A stretch of 64,000 nt of DNA. Source: Clostridia bacterium (GTDB lineage Bacteria > Bacillota > Clostridia > Oscillospirales > Acutalibacteraceae). Shown here piece after piece: positions 53,772 to 62,830 of this stretch. A program made the position numbers and the translations under genes. How positions within the stretch are numbered: position 1 is the stretch's first letter; each line of letters starts with the position of its first letter. The notes under the pieces are model-generated. The model did no database searches. It saw only the letters and a list, made by a program, of their open reading frames with translations, and was not told the DNA's origin. The stretch lies in NCBI GenBank assembly GCA_017397655.1, contig JAFQIG010000041.1, forward strand, positions 1 through 64,000, read 5' to 3'.

Positions 53772-55883
53772 TTACTGGATAACATCGCTGAGAATTAAGG
53801 GCTTATATTTTCTGAACAATTCATTTATAACGTCAAGGCAGTCCTCGTCAGAGCCTTTTTTCGGAGCACAGGTGGATATCCACTTGCGTTCTTTTTTGTC
53901 AAGCTCCTTACAGAACTTGTTGCCTCTCGTATAGTTTCTGCCGTTGTACTGTTTCTTTGTAACGGTTGAGATTGTCTTGTGTTTTGAGAATTTTTCGGCA
54001 AGCATGGTAAAGAAGGAGTGCCAGCGTTTGGCATAATACTCACCGACAAGATCTGTCCATTCCTTCCAGAGCAGATCGTAGTGTTCGGGTGTGTTGAACG
54101 GTCCGAACATCGTTATGCTGCACAGATACGCTATTTCAAAGTTCTGTTTGTCGTGCTTGTTAAGTGAGGAAGCGGAAACGGCGAGAAGCTTGTCATACAG
54201 ACAGAACTCTGAACGTGTCATCAAAAGACGCTCCAGATCGGAAAGAAGTCGCATAAAGCTGTTTGTAGCGGTTTCAAAAAGTCTGCCGTCACGGTCGTTG
54301 TAGCCGTTAATAACTCCCGTATACAGTACTCTTGCGTAGTTACTTAAAAGCTGTCTTAATATGTTGCACGCATCAAAGGCGTAGCCTTCGGTATAATCAT
54401 CTTCAGAAGAAAGCATTAATTCGAGAGCTTCACAAAGCTTCTTGTTATCATAGCGAAGCTCAAGCGTGTCGCCGGGAGCGGTATGAGAAAGAACGGTTGA
54501 CGGACGTGCGGCAATGATGGAGCCTGTAACGGGACCGCTGTTCTTTTTGCTGTAACACGTTTCGAGAAGCAGAAGTGCAGCTTTTTCAAGACACTTTTCA
54601 TCGCTTCCCCAGCGTCTTGCGGAATACTCTTTTATCCACTCCTTGACATCGACCTTTCCTTTTTCGGTCAGCATCTCAAGTGCCAATGCGCATATATGCG
54701 GATTATCAGTCAGAGAATCGGCAAATACGCCGCATCCGACGGCATTTTCATACTTTTTGGAAGCTGCAAGGAAGCTGTTGTCCGAAATCTCTTCAAGTGA
54801 TCCGTGAAGAGTTGTGTGACCGCCGACATTAACGGATGTACCTACAACAAACGGATAACCCGAAAAGCCCTTATGTTCTTTGTACAAAGAACCGTCCTTG
54901 TCAATAATAAGAACTTTTTCATGGTTTAACCTGCTGACAAGCGCATCGGTATAATCGCAAGCGTGCGTTACAAGCGTGGCATCGCCGATGAGTGAGGAAA
55001 TTGCCGTGCCGAAATCAGGAACAAGAGAAGCGTCACGTGCTCTTGGCGATACACCGTAAAACGGATCGGCAAGATAGTACTCGGCATCGCCGAAAAACTC
55101 CTTTTGCTTTGACATAAGCATAGAGCCTACGCTGTTAAAAAGAGGATCGTACGGGTCAAGTCTGTACGTAAACGGATAATCGGCATACTGCGTGTTAAGT
55201 ATAACTGAAGCTTTTTTGAAATAACCTTTAAAGAACTTTGAAACGTGACCGTTAAATACAGGCAGAACAGGCTTTATTGAAAGCTCTTTCATTCGTTTAA
55301 GAATCTTTTTGCCGAGCTCTATTCTGCTTTTGAGGTAGTTTGTATCTGTCATAGGAAGAAAAGTATCAAGCTTTCCTGACATCTGCAGGGGATAGTATGA
55401 CGGACTTGACAAGAATTCCATGGAATCTTCACGGTTGATGCCTAATTCAAGCAAAGAATAATATGACACTGCCTCGTTGCCGACAAGCATCGGAACAAGG
55501 TTTATGCCGTTCATAGCCATAAATTCAAGCTCTTTTTCAAAGCGGTCATAATCCCAGAAGGCAGCTTCGTTTGCATAGATTTCATAATCCATACACATAC
55601 GTATTTTTTGTTTGATTTCCTTACGTACCTTATGCTTAACGGGGAGAATTTTTTCTATCTCATAAGCCTCGGTATTGCCCGACCAGGACAAATCAATGTT
55701 ACAATGATTACGAAGATAATAATTGTATGCAAGTGCAACAGAGCAGTTGTTATTGCCTCTCAGAATGATTTTATCGTCAACCTGCTCGATCTCAAAAAAG
55801 TCGAAATTGTCTGTATTCTCAACAATTTCGATAATAAACGAGTCAGCAAGCTCCCCGGTTGTGCGTTCGATAAGCTTTTTCAT
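53772..55883 (-). CDS. GH89-like protein, catalytic residues apparently replaced
   Basis: The 703-residue protein follows alpha-N-acetylglucosaminidase (GH89, NAGLU) along its length: a small N-terminal domain, the barrel with FWDYDRFEKELEFMAMNGIN (about 109-128), DPYDPLF and YLADPF, then an all-helical C-terminal part. From memory of the human enzyme, the first catalytic Glu lies in ADTFNE and the second in GMAPE; here these read ADPFYG (G277) and GVFAD (D389). So the acid pair looks lost or altered. There is no export signal, unlike secreted GH89 enzymes. It is first in the four-gene operon. Confidence 0.75.
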   Translation of the reverse strand: MKKLIERTTGELADSFIIEIVENTDNFDFFEIEQVDDKIILRGNNNCSVALAYNYYLRNHCNIDLSWSGNTEAYEIEKILPVKHKVRKEIKQKIRMCMDYEIYANEAAFWDYDRFEKELEFMAMNGINLVPMLVGNEAVSYYSLLELGINREDSMEFLSSPSYYPLQMSGKLDTFLPMTDTNYLKSRIELGKKILKRMKELSIKPVLPVFNGHVSKFFKGYFKKASVILNTQYADYPFTYRLDPYDPLFNSVGSMLMSKQKEFFGDAEYYLADPFYGVSPRARDASLVPDFGTAISSLIGDATLVTHACDYTDALVSRLNHEKVLIIDKDGSLYKEHKGFSGYPFVVGTSVNVGGHTTLHGSLEEISDNSFLAASKKYENAVGCGVFADSLTDNPHICALALEMLTEKGKVDVKEWIKEYSARRWGSDEKCLEKAALLLLETCYSKKNSGPVTGSIIAARPSTVLSHTAPGDTLELRYDNKKLCEALELMLSSEDDYTEGYAFDACNILRQLLSNYARVLYTGVINGYNDRDGRLFETATNSFMRLLSDLERLLMTRSEFCLYDKLLAVSASSLNKHDKQNFEIAYLCSITMFGPFNTPEHYDLLWKEWTDLVGEYYAKRWHSFFTMLAEKFSKHKTISTVTKKQYNGRNYTRGNKFCKELDKKERKWISTCAPKKGSDEDCLDVINELFRKYKPLILSDVIQ

Positions 55884-55918
55884 ACATAATCTCCCACGAT
55901 AACGTTATAGTTCTTTAT

Positions 55919-55947
55919 ATTTTACCATAATTCTTTGATTTTGTAAA
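55919..55947 (-). promoter_or_regulatory. Promoter of the GH89-like operon
   Basis: On the minus strand TTTACA (55942-55947), 17 bases with a TGG before the -10, then TAAAAT (55919-55924). It lies about 35 bases before the start codon and drives the minus-strand block down to the terminator at 49.8 kb. Confidence 0.65.
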
Positions 55948-55968
55948 CATTTAATGTAAACAGTTTCG
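55942..55968. promoter_or_regulatory. TGTAAAC direct repeats, cre-like site
   Basis: TGTAAAC occurs at 55942-55948 and 55955-55961, 13 bases apart, in the shared region between the GH89-like gene and spo0A; the first copy covers the -35 of the GH89-like promoter. The bases 55955-55968 match the CcpA cre consensus at all but two fixed positions. Carbon-catabolite control or another dimeric regulator is possible; the evidence is pattern only. Confidence 0.35.
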
Positions 55969-56006
55969 GAAAATTGAAAAAAATTACAAATTTTACCAAC
56001 TTAATA

Positions 56007-56035
56007 TTGACAACAAATTCCAAATATGGTAATAT
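56007..56035 (+). promoter_or_regulatory. Promoter of spo0A
   Basis: TTGACA (56007-56012), 17 bases, TAATAT (56030-56035), with TG one base before the -10. It is a strong vegetative-type promoter 28 bases before the spo0A ATG. The complement of the -35 region, TGTCAAT, is near the 0A-box core TGTCGAA, but the match is partly dictated by the -35 itself. Confidence 0.75.
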
Positions 56036-56063
56036 ATGGGAGAAACAAAAAGGAGGAAACATA

Positions 56064-56831
56064 ATGAATAAAAAGTTGAAAGTTATTATTTCGGACGAAG
56101 GTACAGAGTTTACGAAGAATTGTACCGCATCACTTCGAGGATTCGGATATGAGGTTACTGTGGTTCCGAAGGACGGTTCGGAGATTCTGAATTTTGTTGA
56201 AAGGATAGCACCTGATGTTCTGGTGATGGACAGCTTTCTTTCTCGCATAGATGCTCTGGGCGTTTTGTCGGGGATCAAGAAGCAGAATATCAAAAAGCCT
56301 GTGATTATGATTTTGTCGGGAGTCAACAATCCCAATCTGGAAAAAGAAATGATACATAACGGAGCCGACTACTTTTTGCCGAAACCCGTTGATGTATCAC
56401 TTTTGTCGGAACGTATAAGGCAGCTTGCAGGATGGTCAGACGGTATTGACCTCAGCGATAAAGCAAGCGTTACCGATGATAATCTGCAGATACTTGTATC
56501 CGAGATTATGCATCAGCTCGGTGTACCTGCTCATATAAAGGGTTACAGATATCTGCGTGAATCAATCATTATGACGATCGAAAACAGCGATATGATGAAC
56601 TCTGTTACAAAGGTTCTTTATCCGACGGTTGCCAAAAAGTTCAAAACGACTCCGTCAAGAGTCGAAAGAGCGATCCGTCACGCCATTGAGGTAGCGTGGG
56701 ACAGGGGAGATGTTGATGTGCTTTCGTCGTATTTCGGATATACTATCCAGAATTCACGCGGCAAGCCGACAAATTCAGAGTTTATTGCGATGATAAGCGA
56801 CAGATTGAGACTTCGTATGAAAGCATCATAA
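56064..56831 (+). CDS. spo0A: Sporulation master regulator Spo0A
   Basis: A 255-residue Spo0A: receiver domain (1-120) with acidic D11-E12, phospho-acceptor D56 and a KPVD loop, then the effector domain with the near-invariant [15 protein letters not shown] recognition helix, PTNSEFIAM and the KAS terminus. It controls entry to sporulation. ATG at 56064 follows AAAGGAGG by seven bases. It is monocistronic and lacks its usual neighbour spoIVB. Its last six bases overlap, tail to tail, the end of the maturase gene on the other strand. Confidence 0.96.
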   Translation: MNKKLKVIISDEGTEFTKNCTASLRGFGYEVTVVPKDGSEILNFVERIAPDVLVMDSFLSRIDALGVLSGIKKQNIKKPVIMILSGVNNPNLEKEMIHNGADYFLPKPVDVSLLSERIRQLAGWSDGIDLSDKASVTDDNLQILVSEIMHQLGVPAHIKGYRYLRESIIMTIENSDMMNSVTKVLYPTVAKKFKTTPSRVERAIRHAIEVAWDRGDVDVLSSYFGYTIQNSRGKPTNSEFIAMISDRLRLRMKAS

Positions 56832-57905
56832 GCGAAAGACCGTAAACAACGGCAGACACGCATCAAAGAATTTTTTGTATGCTTCACAGTAATCTGCACT
56901 TTCACGGGTACGCTTGCATCCTCCCGATCTGCAAAGGGGATATACTTTACACGTTTTGCATCGTTCGGGAACGGTCAGACTGTCAAGAATGAAGCTTTTT
57001 GCAACCTCTGAATTTTCGATTTCCGCAAAGTCTGTTGATTTGATATTTCCGAGAAAATACTTGTCCGTGCAGTAAAAATCACACGGGTACATATCACCGT
57101 TAGCCTCACATACAAACTGGTGTGTACAATGACCTGCCATACCGCATTGTTCGGGTACTTGTCCTTGATACATCCTGACAAGATTGTCAAAGTAACGAAT
57201 GCTCGTATACTCTCCTCTGACATAGTCTTTGACATACAGATTGAAAACACGGATAAGAAAGTCGGAATATTGATCACTTGTCATATACAGCTCGGAGATT
57301 TCTGTCGAACCGAACGGTCGAAGACACGGAATGAATTGCAGATACTTAAAGCCCTTTGATCTGAAATAACGGTAAATCCTTTCACCGTTTTCGGCACAAT
57401 ATCCCGTCAGTACCGTCAGTATATTAAAGTCAACATTGAATTTTTTTAACAACTCAGCCGTCATAAGAATTTTGTAAAAGGAATTCTGACCTGACGGCTT
57501 TTTTCTGTATTTATTGCCGTCAAGATCGCCGTCAAGGCTGAGTCCCACAAGGAAACTCTCGTTATGAAAAAACATCGCCCACTCATCGTCAATCAATGTT
57601 CCGTTTGTCTGAATTGAGTAAAAGATTCTGCTGTTTTTTCGGTTAAGACGCTTTGCACAGTCCGTAAAGAATCGGAAAAAAGACAGCCCTGCAAGAGTCG
57701 GTTCACCGCCTTGAAAGGCAAAAGCGACACTTTCACCGTCAGCATACGCCAGCGCCTTTTTGATTAGCGTTTCGGCAGTATCGGTTGACATTATGCTGTG
57801 GGAGTGAAGCTCACGGTGCTCGGAAACATCTTTATAAAAGCAGTATTCGCATGACAGATTGCAATGCGAGGAGGCAGGCTTTATCATCAACGATACAGGC
57901 GGCAT
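56826..57905 (-). CDS. Anaerobic sulfatase-maturating enzyme
   Basis: The 359-residue radical SAM/SPASM protein has the SAM cluster cysteines C15, C19 and C22 (CNLSCEYC), the FQGGEPT motif and a cysteine-rich C-terminal SPASM region (CDFYC, CKTC, CRSGGC). It oxidises the active-site cysteine of sulfatases to formylglycine without oxygen. It starts five bases after the sulfatase stop on the same strand, with GGAGAG inside the sulfatase end, so the pair is translationally close. The partner sulfatase has the matching C-x-P-x-R. Confidence 0.93.
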   Translation of the reverse strand: MPPVSLMIKPASSHCNLSCEYCFYKDVSEHRELHSHSIMSTDTAETLIKKALAYADGESVAFAFQGGEPTLAGLSFFRFFTDCAKRLNRKNSRIFYSIQTNGTLIDDEWAMFFHNESFLVGLSLDGDLDGNKYRKKPSGQNSFYKILMTAELLKKFNVDFNILTVLTGYCAENGERIYRYFRSKGFKYLQFIPCLRPFGSTEISELYMTSDQYSDFLIRVFNLYVKDYVRGEYTSIRYFDNLVRMYQGQVPEQCGMAGHCTHQFVCEANGDMYPCDFYCTDKYFLGNIKSTDFAEIENSEVAKSFILDSLTVPERCKTCKVYPLCRSGGCKRTRESADYCEAYKKFFDACLPLFTVFRL

Positions 57906-57909
57906 TACA

Positions 57910-59931
57910 TCACTCTCCGTTGTCTGTTATTCCTCGGCGGTTATTCTTGAAATTCATCTGGATTTCATCAAGCCGTGCGTGATATTCGTCGGCAACTTCT
58001 GGATAAACCGTAGCTCTGTTGTAGTTTTCACCATGGTCATCCGTCAGAATATGAAGCCAGTTGTTGCGATATTTATCAAAGAATGCCGAGTTGTCGTTTT
58101 GTATGCGGTCAAAGTATTTGAAGGTAACAAATTCGTTCTCTGTCAGGATATCGTATTTGTAATCGGGATATTGTGAAAGTATATCTGATGTCGGCACGGT
58201 ATACTGAATCGCCTTGATATCTTCACGCTTCATATGGAGTATGGGATTATCCTTTGTGTGTATTACGCTGTCATTCTTTAACAAAGGTGCCATTGATACA
58301 CCGTCAAGCTCTCTGTCGGTCGGCAGATAGTTTTTTTCGCCGCCGTTACCGGTAATACCGCAAAGCTCCGTAAGAGTCGGATACAAATCAACAAGCGTTG
58401 CGGAATTTTCGCGGATACCGTTGTCACCGAGAGTACCTTGTGAGTTATCCCATCTGATAAGGAACGGAACCTTCTGACCGCCTTCGTATGCGAGGTACTT
58501 GCCGCCACGAAGATCGTTTACGGAGCCTTCAAGCGCAGGGCCGTTATCGCTTGTGAAAATGATGATTGTATCATCAAGAACCCCGAGCTCGTCCATTGTA
58601 TTGAAAAGCTGACCTAAATAATAGTCAAACTCAGTAACACAGTCAACATATGTACCCATGCCTGTTTTACCGTCAAAGTCATCACCTGCAAAAACAGGAC
58701 CGTGCGGCCATGGTGAGGTGTACATAGCAAGGAAAGGCTTGTCGCTGTCAGCTTGTTCGGTGATCCAGCTGTTAATTTCATCGTGAATCCACTTTGTCGC
58801 CACGCTCTGATCACGAAGTTCGTCTGTACCGTGAACGATTTCCCACTCACCGTTTTCCTCTGTTACGTGGTAGAACGGAGTCATATCATTGACATGATGA
58901 CTGCCGTAGAAGTAGTCAAAGCCTTGGTTCGTCGGCAGATATTCGCCGTAATCGCCGAGATGCCATTTGCCGAAAAGACCCGTGGAGTATCCTGCAGACT
59001 GAAAAGCCTCGGCAAAGGTGATTTCATCACCGAGCATACCGTCAACGTTAGCTCCCATTTCAAATGAGTTGAAAACCCTTGTAGCTGCAAAAGGCGAAAG
59101 AGTGTCTACGGTGGGATAAATGACATTGTCAGCGTATCCGCGGTAAGGATATCTGCCTGTCAGCGCAGCAAAACGAGCAGGGGAGCATACCGAATACGAC
59201 GAATAAAAGTTAGTAAGATTCAGTCCGTTTTCACCGATGCTGTCGATGTTGGGTGTATCGTAGATTGCTCCGTTAAGCGAAATATCGCCATAACCCAGAT
59301 CATCCATCATAATAAAGAGTACATTAGGATTGGATTTTGAAGCGTTTTTGTCAATCTTTTTCAGATAGTCATCGTGACCCTCCCACAGTCTTTCCGTGTT
59401 CGGCTTTGAGCGCAGATTTCCTGTCAGAACGTATATGACAGATGAAAGCATAAGCAAGATGCTGAAAAGAGCAGAAAGAAGCTTTTTGCCGGTATCTTTA
59501 TGAAACTGCTTTTTGGCAACAAAAAATAACCCGAGAAGAGAAAGAATCGTAGGCAAGAACAAAAGCAGATTGCCGAGAAGCCTTGTGAAGAAGCTTCCTT
59601 CACCCGTCAGCAAAGGGTGATCGGCAGACGAAAAGCCTGAAAGTCCCGAAGTAAAGGCACCAAAGCCTGCATCCGCACCGAATATCACAAAGTATAAAAG
59701 GATTCCGAAGGCACAAAAGGCATATCCGTATATCATTTTGGAGTAAACCGTTCTTTTTACAGCAAGTCCGAGTGCAATTATCGCCGACAGAATACAGCAA
59801 AACAGCATACAAACAAGAACAACAAGGTTGAGTCTTAAAACAAATAAAGCTGACATAAGAACAAATCCTATCGCCATAAGCAGCATAGGAAATACTTTTT
59901 TACTACTGTCAAAAGAAATACTTTTCTTCAT
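57910..59931 (-). CDS. Membrane-anchored cysteine-type sulfatase
   Basis: The 673-residue protein starts with five hydrophobic helices (about 14-32, 35-58, 65-87, 117-139, 151-171) and then a sulfatase domain (about 202-640): the metal pair D210-D211 (MMDDLGYG), formylglycine motif C249-S-P-A-R253, GKWHLGD and TSDNG. With a basic N-terminus inside, five helices place the enzyme outside the cell. That plan is the one of lipoteichoic acid synthases, but those use Thr instead of the modified Cys. ATG at 59931 follows GGAGGG; upstream codons in the frame lie in the promoter. Substrate: a sulfated glycan or sterol, unknown. Confidence 0.9.
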   Translation of the reverse strand: MKKSISFDSSKKVFPMLLMAIGFVLMSALFVLRLNLVVLVCMLFCCILSAIIALGLAVKRTVYSKMIYGYAFCAFGILLYFVIFGADAGFGAFTSGLSGFSSADHPLLTGEGSFFTRLLGNLLLFLPTILSLLGLFFVAKKQFHKDTGKKLLSALFSILLMLSSVIYVLTGNLRSKPNTERLWEGHDDYLKKIDKNASKSNPNVLFIMMDDLGYGDISLNGAIYDTPNIDSIGENGLNLTNFYSSYSVCSPARFAALTGRYPYRGYADNVIYPTVDTLSPFAATRVFNSFEMGANVDGMLGDEITFAEAFQSAGYSTGLFGKWHLGDYGEYLPTNQGFDYFYGSHHVNDMTPFYHVTEENGEWEIVHGTDELRDQSVATKWIHDEINSWITEQADSDKPFLAMYTSPWPHGPVFAGDDFDGKTGMGTYVDCVTEFDYYLGQLFNTMDELGVLDDTIIIFTSDNGPALEGSVNDLRGGKYLAYEGGQKVPFLIRWDNSQGTLGDNGIRENSATLVDLYPTLTELCGITGNGGEKNYLPTDRELDGVSMAPLLKNDSVIHTKDNPILHMKREDIKAIQYTVPTSDILSQYPDYKYDILTENEFVTFKYFDRIQNDNSAFFDKYRNNWLHILTDDHGENYNRATVYPEVADEYHARLDEIQMNFKNNRRGITDNGE

Positions 59932-59953
59932 CAAACACCCTCCGTTCAAACAA

Positions 59954-59981
59954 ATTTTAATGTATTGAATTGAAATGTCAA
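59954..59981 (-). promoter_or_regulatory. Promoter of the sulfatase operon
   Basis: On the minus strand TTGACA (59976-59981), 16 bases, then TAAAAT (59954-59959), about 22 bases before the sulfatase ATG. Confidence 0.7.
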
Positions 59982-59985
59982 TACA
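59961..59985. promoter_or_regulatory. Palindromic operator-like site
   Basis: TGTATTGA (59961-59968) and TCAATACA (59978-59985) are perfect eight-base inverted arms with a nine-base spacer. The palindrome covers the -35 and the whole spacer of the sulfatase promoter, so a bound dimer would block RNA polymerase. No regulator gene is adjacent. Confidence 0.55.
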
Positions 59986-59995
59986 GTTGAAGTTG

Positions 59996-60036
59996 ACAAA
60001 CAAACCCGACACAGTGAGAATTTTTACTGTGTCGGG
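59996..60036 (-). terminator. Terminator of the his operon
   Basis: Perfect 11-base arms CCCGACACAGT (60005-60015) and ACTGTGTCGGG (60026-60036) with a ten-base loop; on the minus strand TTTGTTTG follows. It lies 18 bases after hisIE and before the sulfatase promoter. Confidence 0.85.
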
Positions 60037-60054
60037 AGAATTAATAGTGTCTGA

Positions 60055-60705
60055 TCAGACCATTTTTTCCTGTTTGACTTTTTTGTCAATGACGTGGCGG
60101 GAGGCGAGCTCTGATGTGATATCATCAACGCTGATGCCCATCTGTGCCATAAGAACCATTACGTGATAAGCAAGGTCTGCGATTTCGTAAATCGTTTCTT
60201 TTTTGTCGTTGTTCTTTGCACCTACGATGACCTCGGTAGACTCTTCACCGACCTTTTTGAGGATTTTGTCGATACCTTTTTCAAAGAGGTATGTGGTGTA
60301 CGAGCCTTCCTTTTTCTCTTCTTTTCTTCCGATAATAAGGTTCATAAGTCCCTGATAAGTAAATGCATCGGGGATATCTTCATTTTCAAAAACAACATCG
60401 TTAAAGCAGCTTTCTGCACCTGTATGACAGGCAGGACCCTCTTTTTTGACAAAGACGGTCAGAGCATCGGCATCACAGTCAGCAACAATCTTTACGATAT
60501 GCTGAACATTGCCCGATGTTTCGCCTTTTCGCCACAGCTCCTGACGTGAACGTGACCAGAAGCAGGTGCGCTTTTCGTCAATGCTGATCTGAAGGCTTTC
60601 ACGGTTCATATAGGCGACTGTCAGAACCTTGTTTGTCTGATAGTCAACAACAACGGCAGGGATAAGTCCGTTTGCATCGAATTTGAGTGAATCTATATTA
60701 AACAT
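60055..60705 (-). CDS. hisIE: Bifunctional HisI-HisE
   Basis: The 216-residue fusion carries phosphoribosyl-AMP cyclohydrolase (about 1-105, [16 protein letters not shown] and a Cys-containing CHTGAESC metal site) and phosphoribosyl-ATP pyrophosphatase (about 110-205, [11 protein letters not shown] and the [10 protein letters not shown] helix). It performs steps 2 and 3 of histidine synthesis. ATG at 60705 follows AGGAGG inside the hisF stop region. Confidence 0.95.
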   Translation of the reverse strand: MFNIDSLKFDANGLIPAVVVDYQTNKVLTVAYMNRESLQISIDEKRTCFWSRSRQELWRKGETSGNVQHIVKIVADCDADALTVFVKKEGPACHTGAESCFNDVVFENEDIPDAFTYQGLMNLIIGRKEEKKEGSYTTYLFEKGIDKILKKVGEESTEVIVGAKNNDKKETIYEIADLAYHVMVLMAQMGISVDDITSELASRHVIDKKVKQEKMV

Positions 60706-60715
60706 AATTTTCCTC

Positions 60716-61474
60716 CTATAATCTGACATTTATTCCGTCCTCACGGAGCTTCATTTTTAAATCACGGATAGACACTTCACCAAAGTGGAATATGGAAGCG
60801 GCAAGACCCGCATCAATATTCGGAATGGCATTGAACAGCTCGGTAAAGTGCTGCATATTGCCTGCACCGCCCGAAGCGATAACGGGAACATCGGAAATCT
60901 CGCAAACCTTCTGTAGCATTTCGATATCAAAGCCGTTTTTAACTCCGTCAGTATCAATACTGTTGATAACAAGCTCACCTGCGCCGGAATCGAGACCGAA
61001 TTTTATCCATTCGAGAGCATCCATACCTGTGTTCTCACGGCCACCTTTTGAAAAGACTCTGAAAACTCCGTCAACACGCTTGATATCAACTGACAGTACA
61101 ACGCATTGATCGCCGTAAAGCTTTGCGGCTTCGGAAATGAGTGACGGATTTCTGATAGCACCTGAGTTTACGCTGACCTTGTCTGCACCGCATTTCAACA
61201 CACGGTCAAAGTCCGATACCGAGTTAATGCCGCCGCCGACTGTCAGCGGAATGAATACGCTTGAAGCGGCTTCCTTCAAAATGTCCGTAAAAATTGCGCG
61301 ACCCTCTACGGAAGCGGTTATATCATAAAAGACAAGCTCGTCAGCGCCGCATTCGCTGTAAAACTTTGCAAGAGAAACGGGGGAAGAGACATCCTTGAGA
61401 CCTAAAAAGTTTGTTCCCTTGACTACACGTCCGTCCTTGACGTCAAGGCAGGGGATAATTCTTTTTGTTATCAT
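60716..61474 (-). CDS. hisF: Imidazole glycerol phosphate synthase cyclase subunit
   Basis: A 252-residue TIM barrel with catalytic D11 (PCLDV) and D130 (LSVDIK). It uses ammonia from HisH to close the imidazole ring and releases AICAR. Five bases after hisA. Confidence 0.96.
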   Translation of the reverse strand: MITKRIIPCLDVKDGRVVKGTNFLGLKDVSSPVSLAKFYSECGADELVFYDITASVEGRAIFTDILKEAASSVFIPLTVGGGINSVSDFDRVLKCGADKVSVNSGAIRNPSLISEAAKLYGDQCVVLSVDIKRVDGVFRVFSKGGRENTGMDALEWIKFGLDSGAGELVINSIDTDGVKNGFDIEMLQKVCEISDVPVIASGGAGNMQHFTELFNAIPNIDAGLAASIFHFGEVSIRDLKMKLREDGINVRL

Positions 61475-61479
61475 TTGCT

Positions 61480-62196
61480 TTACCCCTTTGCGACTCTGAC
61501 AGCTTCGGCGAGGTCAATGTTACCTGTGTAAATGGCCTTGCCAAGGATTGCGCCGTACATATTCATATCACGAAGAGCGATTACATCATCAATTGAAGTA
61601 ACGCCGCCCGAAGCGATAATGTCCATATTGAATGATTCGGAAAGCTCCTTGTAAAGCGGAAGATTGGTACCGCTTAAAGCGCCGTCCTTTGAAATATCCG
61701 TGCAGATAACGGTGGAAACACCAATGTTCTGAAGATTTCTGAAAAAGTCAAAGCAGTCAACCTCGGACTTTTCCGTCCAGCCCTTGATCGCAACAAAGCC
61801 GTCTTTAATGTCAACACCGACGGCAATTTTTTCGCCGTACTTGTCAACGACTTTACGCAAAAAGACAGGATCCGTCACGGCGGTAGTACCGATTATAACA
61901 CGCATAACGCCGATGTCAATGTATTTTTCGACAACAGCCTGAGTTCTGACGCCTCCGCCTATTTCTACCTTAAGACCGCTTTTCTTTACAAGCTTTTCAA
62001 CTATGTCAATATTGGGAGTAGTGCCGTTTTTAGCACCTTCAAGATCGACAACGTGCAGATATTCGGCACCTGCGGCACGAAAGCTTTTGGCGATCTCAAG
62101 AGGGTTTTCGCTGTAGACGGTCATTTGGGAATAATCACCCTTGTAAAGGCGTACTACTTTACCGTCATAAATGTCTGTTGCTGGAAAAATGTGCAT
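61480..62196 (-). CDS. hisA: ProFAR isomerase
   Basis: The 238-residue barrel opens the ribose of ProFAR by an Amadori shift. Catalytic D8 (ATDIYDGKVVRL) and the second acid in VGVDIKDG are present. A full AGGAGG lies seven bases before its ATG. Confidence 0.95.
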   Translation of the reverse strand: MHIFPATDIYDGKVVRLYKGDYSQMTVYSENPLEIAKSFRAAGAEYLHVVDLEGAKNGTTPNIDIVEKLVKKSGLKVEIGGGVRTQAVVEKYIDIGVMRVIIGTTAVTDPVFLRKVVDKYGEKIAVGVDIKDGFVAIKGWTEKSEVDCFDFFRNLQNIGVSTVICTDISKDGALSGTNLPLYKELSESFNMDIIASGGVTSIDDVIALRDMNMYGAILGKAIYTGNIDLAEAVRVAKG

Positions 62197-62209
62197 AAAA
62201 AAGGCCTCC

Positions 62210-62830
62210 TTATTTCATTTCACAAAAAGCACGAAGTATGGACAAACCGACATCGCCACTCTTTTCCGGATGGAACTGAGTACCGAAAACCGTTCCGTTT
62301 GAAACAGCGGCAGTAAGCATTGCACCGTACTCGGTTGAAGCGATAAGAGATTCTTCACAGTGCTTTGCGTAATATGAATGAACAAAATAAACATAGTCTC
62401 CGTTGTTGATATACTTGAAAAGCGGACTCTTTTCTTTATCATCGGGGAAGATCAGAGCATTCCATCCGATCTGAGGAATTTTAAGCTCTTTCGGAACATC
62501 GGGCTCTATCGGAACGACTTCGCCTTTGATAAGGGAGAGTCCCTCGTGCTCGCCGTATTCAAAGCTTTTGTCAAAGAGAAGCTGCATACCGAGGCAAATG
62601 CCAAGTAAAGGCTTTTTACTTGACGCACAGAAGTGAACAAACTTGTCAAGTCCCGTACTGCGAAGCTTTTCTGCGGCATCGGCAAAAGCACCTACACCGG
62701 GAAGAATTATCCTGTCACAAGAGGACAGGACAGCCTCGTCACTTGAGACTATCGCTTCTTCTCCGATAAAAGCAAACGAACTGCAAAGTGAAAAAAGATT
62801 ACCGACACCGTAATCAATAATACCGGTCAT
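62210..62830 (-). CDS. hisH: Imidazole glycerol phosphate synthase glutaminase subunit
   Basis: A 206-residue class I glutamine amidotransferase with the nucleophile in GICLGMQLL and the His-Glu pair in QFHPEKSG. It supplies ammonia to HisF. The start shares one base with the hisB stop (TAATG). Confidence 0.95.
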   Translation of the reverse strand: MTGIIDYGVGNLFSLCSSFAFIGEEAIVSSDEAVLSSCDRIILPGVGAFADAAEKLRSTGLDKFVHFCASSKKPLLGICLGMQLLFDKSFEYGEHEGLSLIKGEVVPIEPDVPKELKIPQIGWNALIFPDDKEKSPLFKYINNGDYVYFVHSYYAKHCEESLIASTEYGAMLTAAVSNGTVFGTQFHPEKSGDVGLSILRAFCEMK

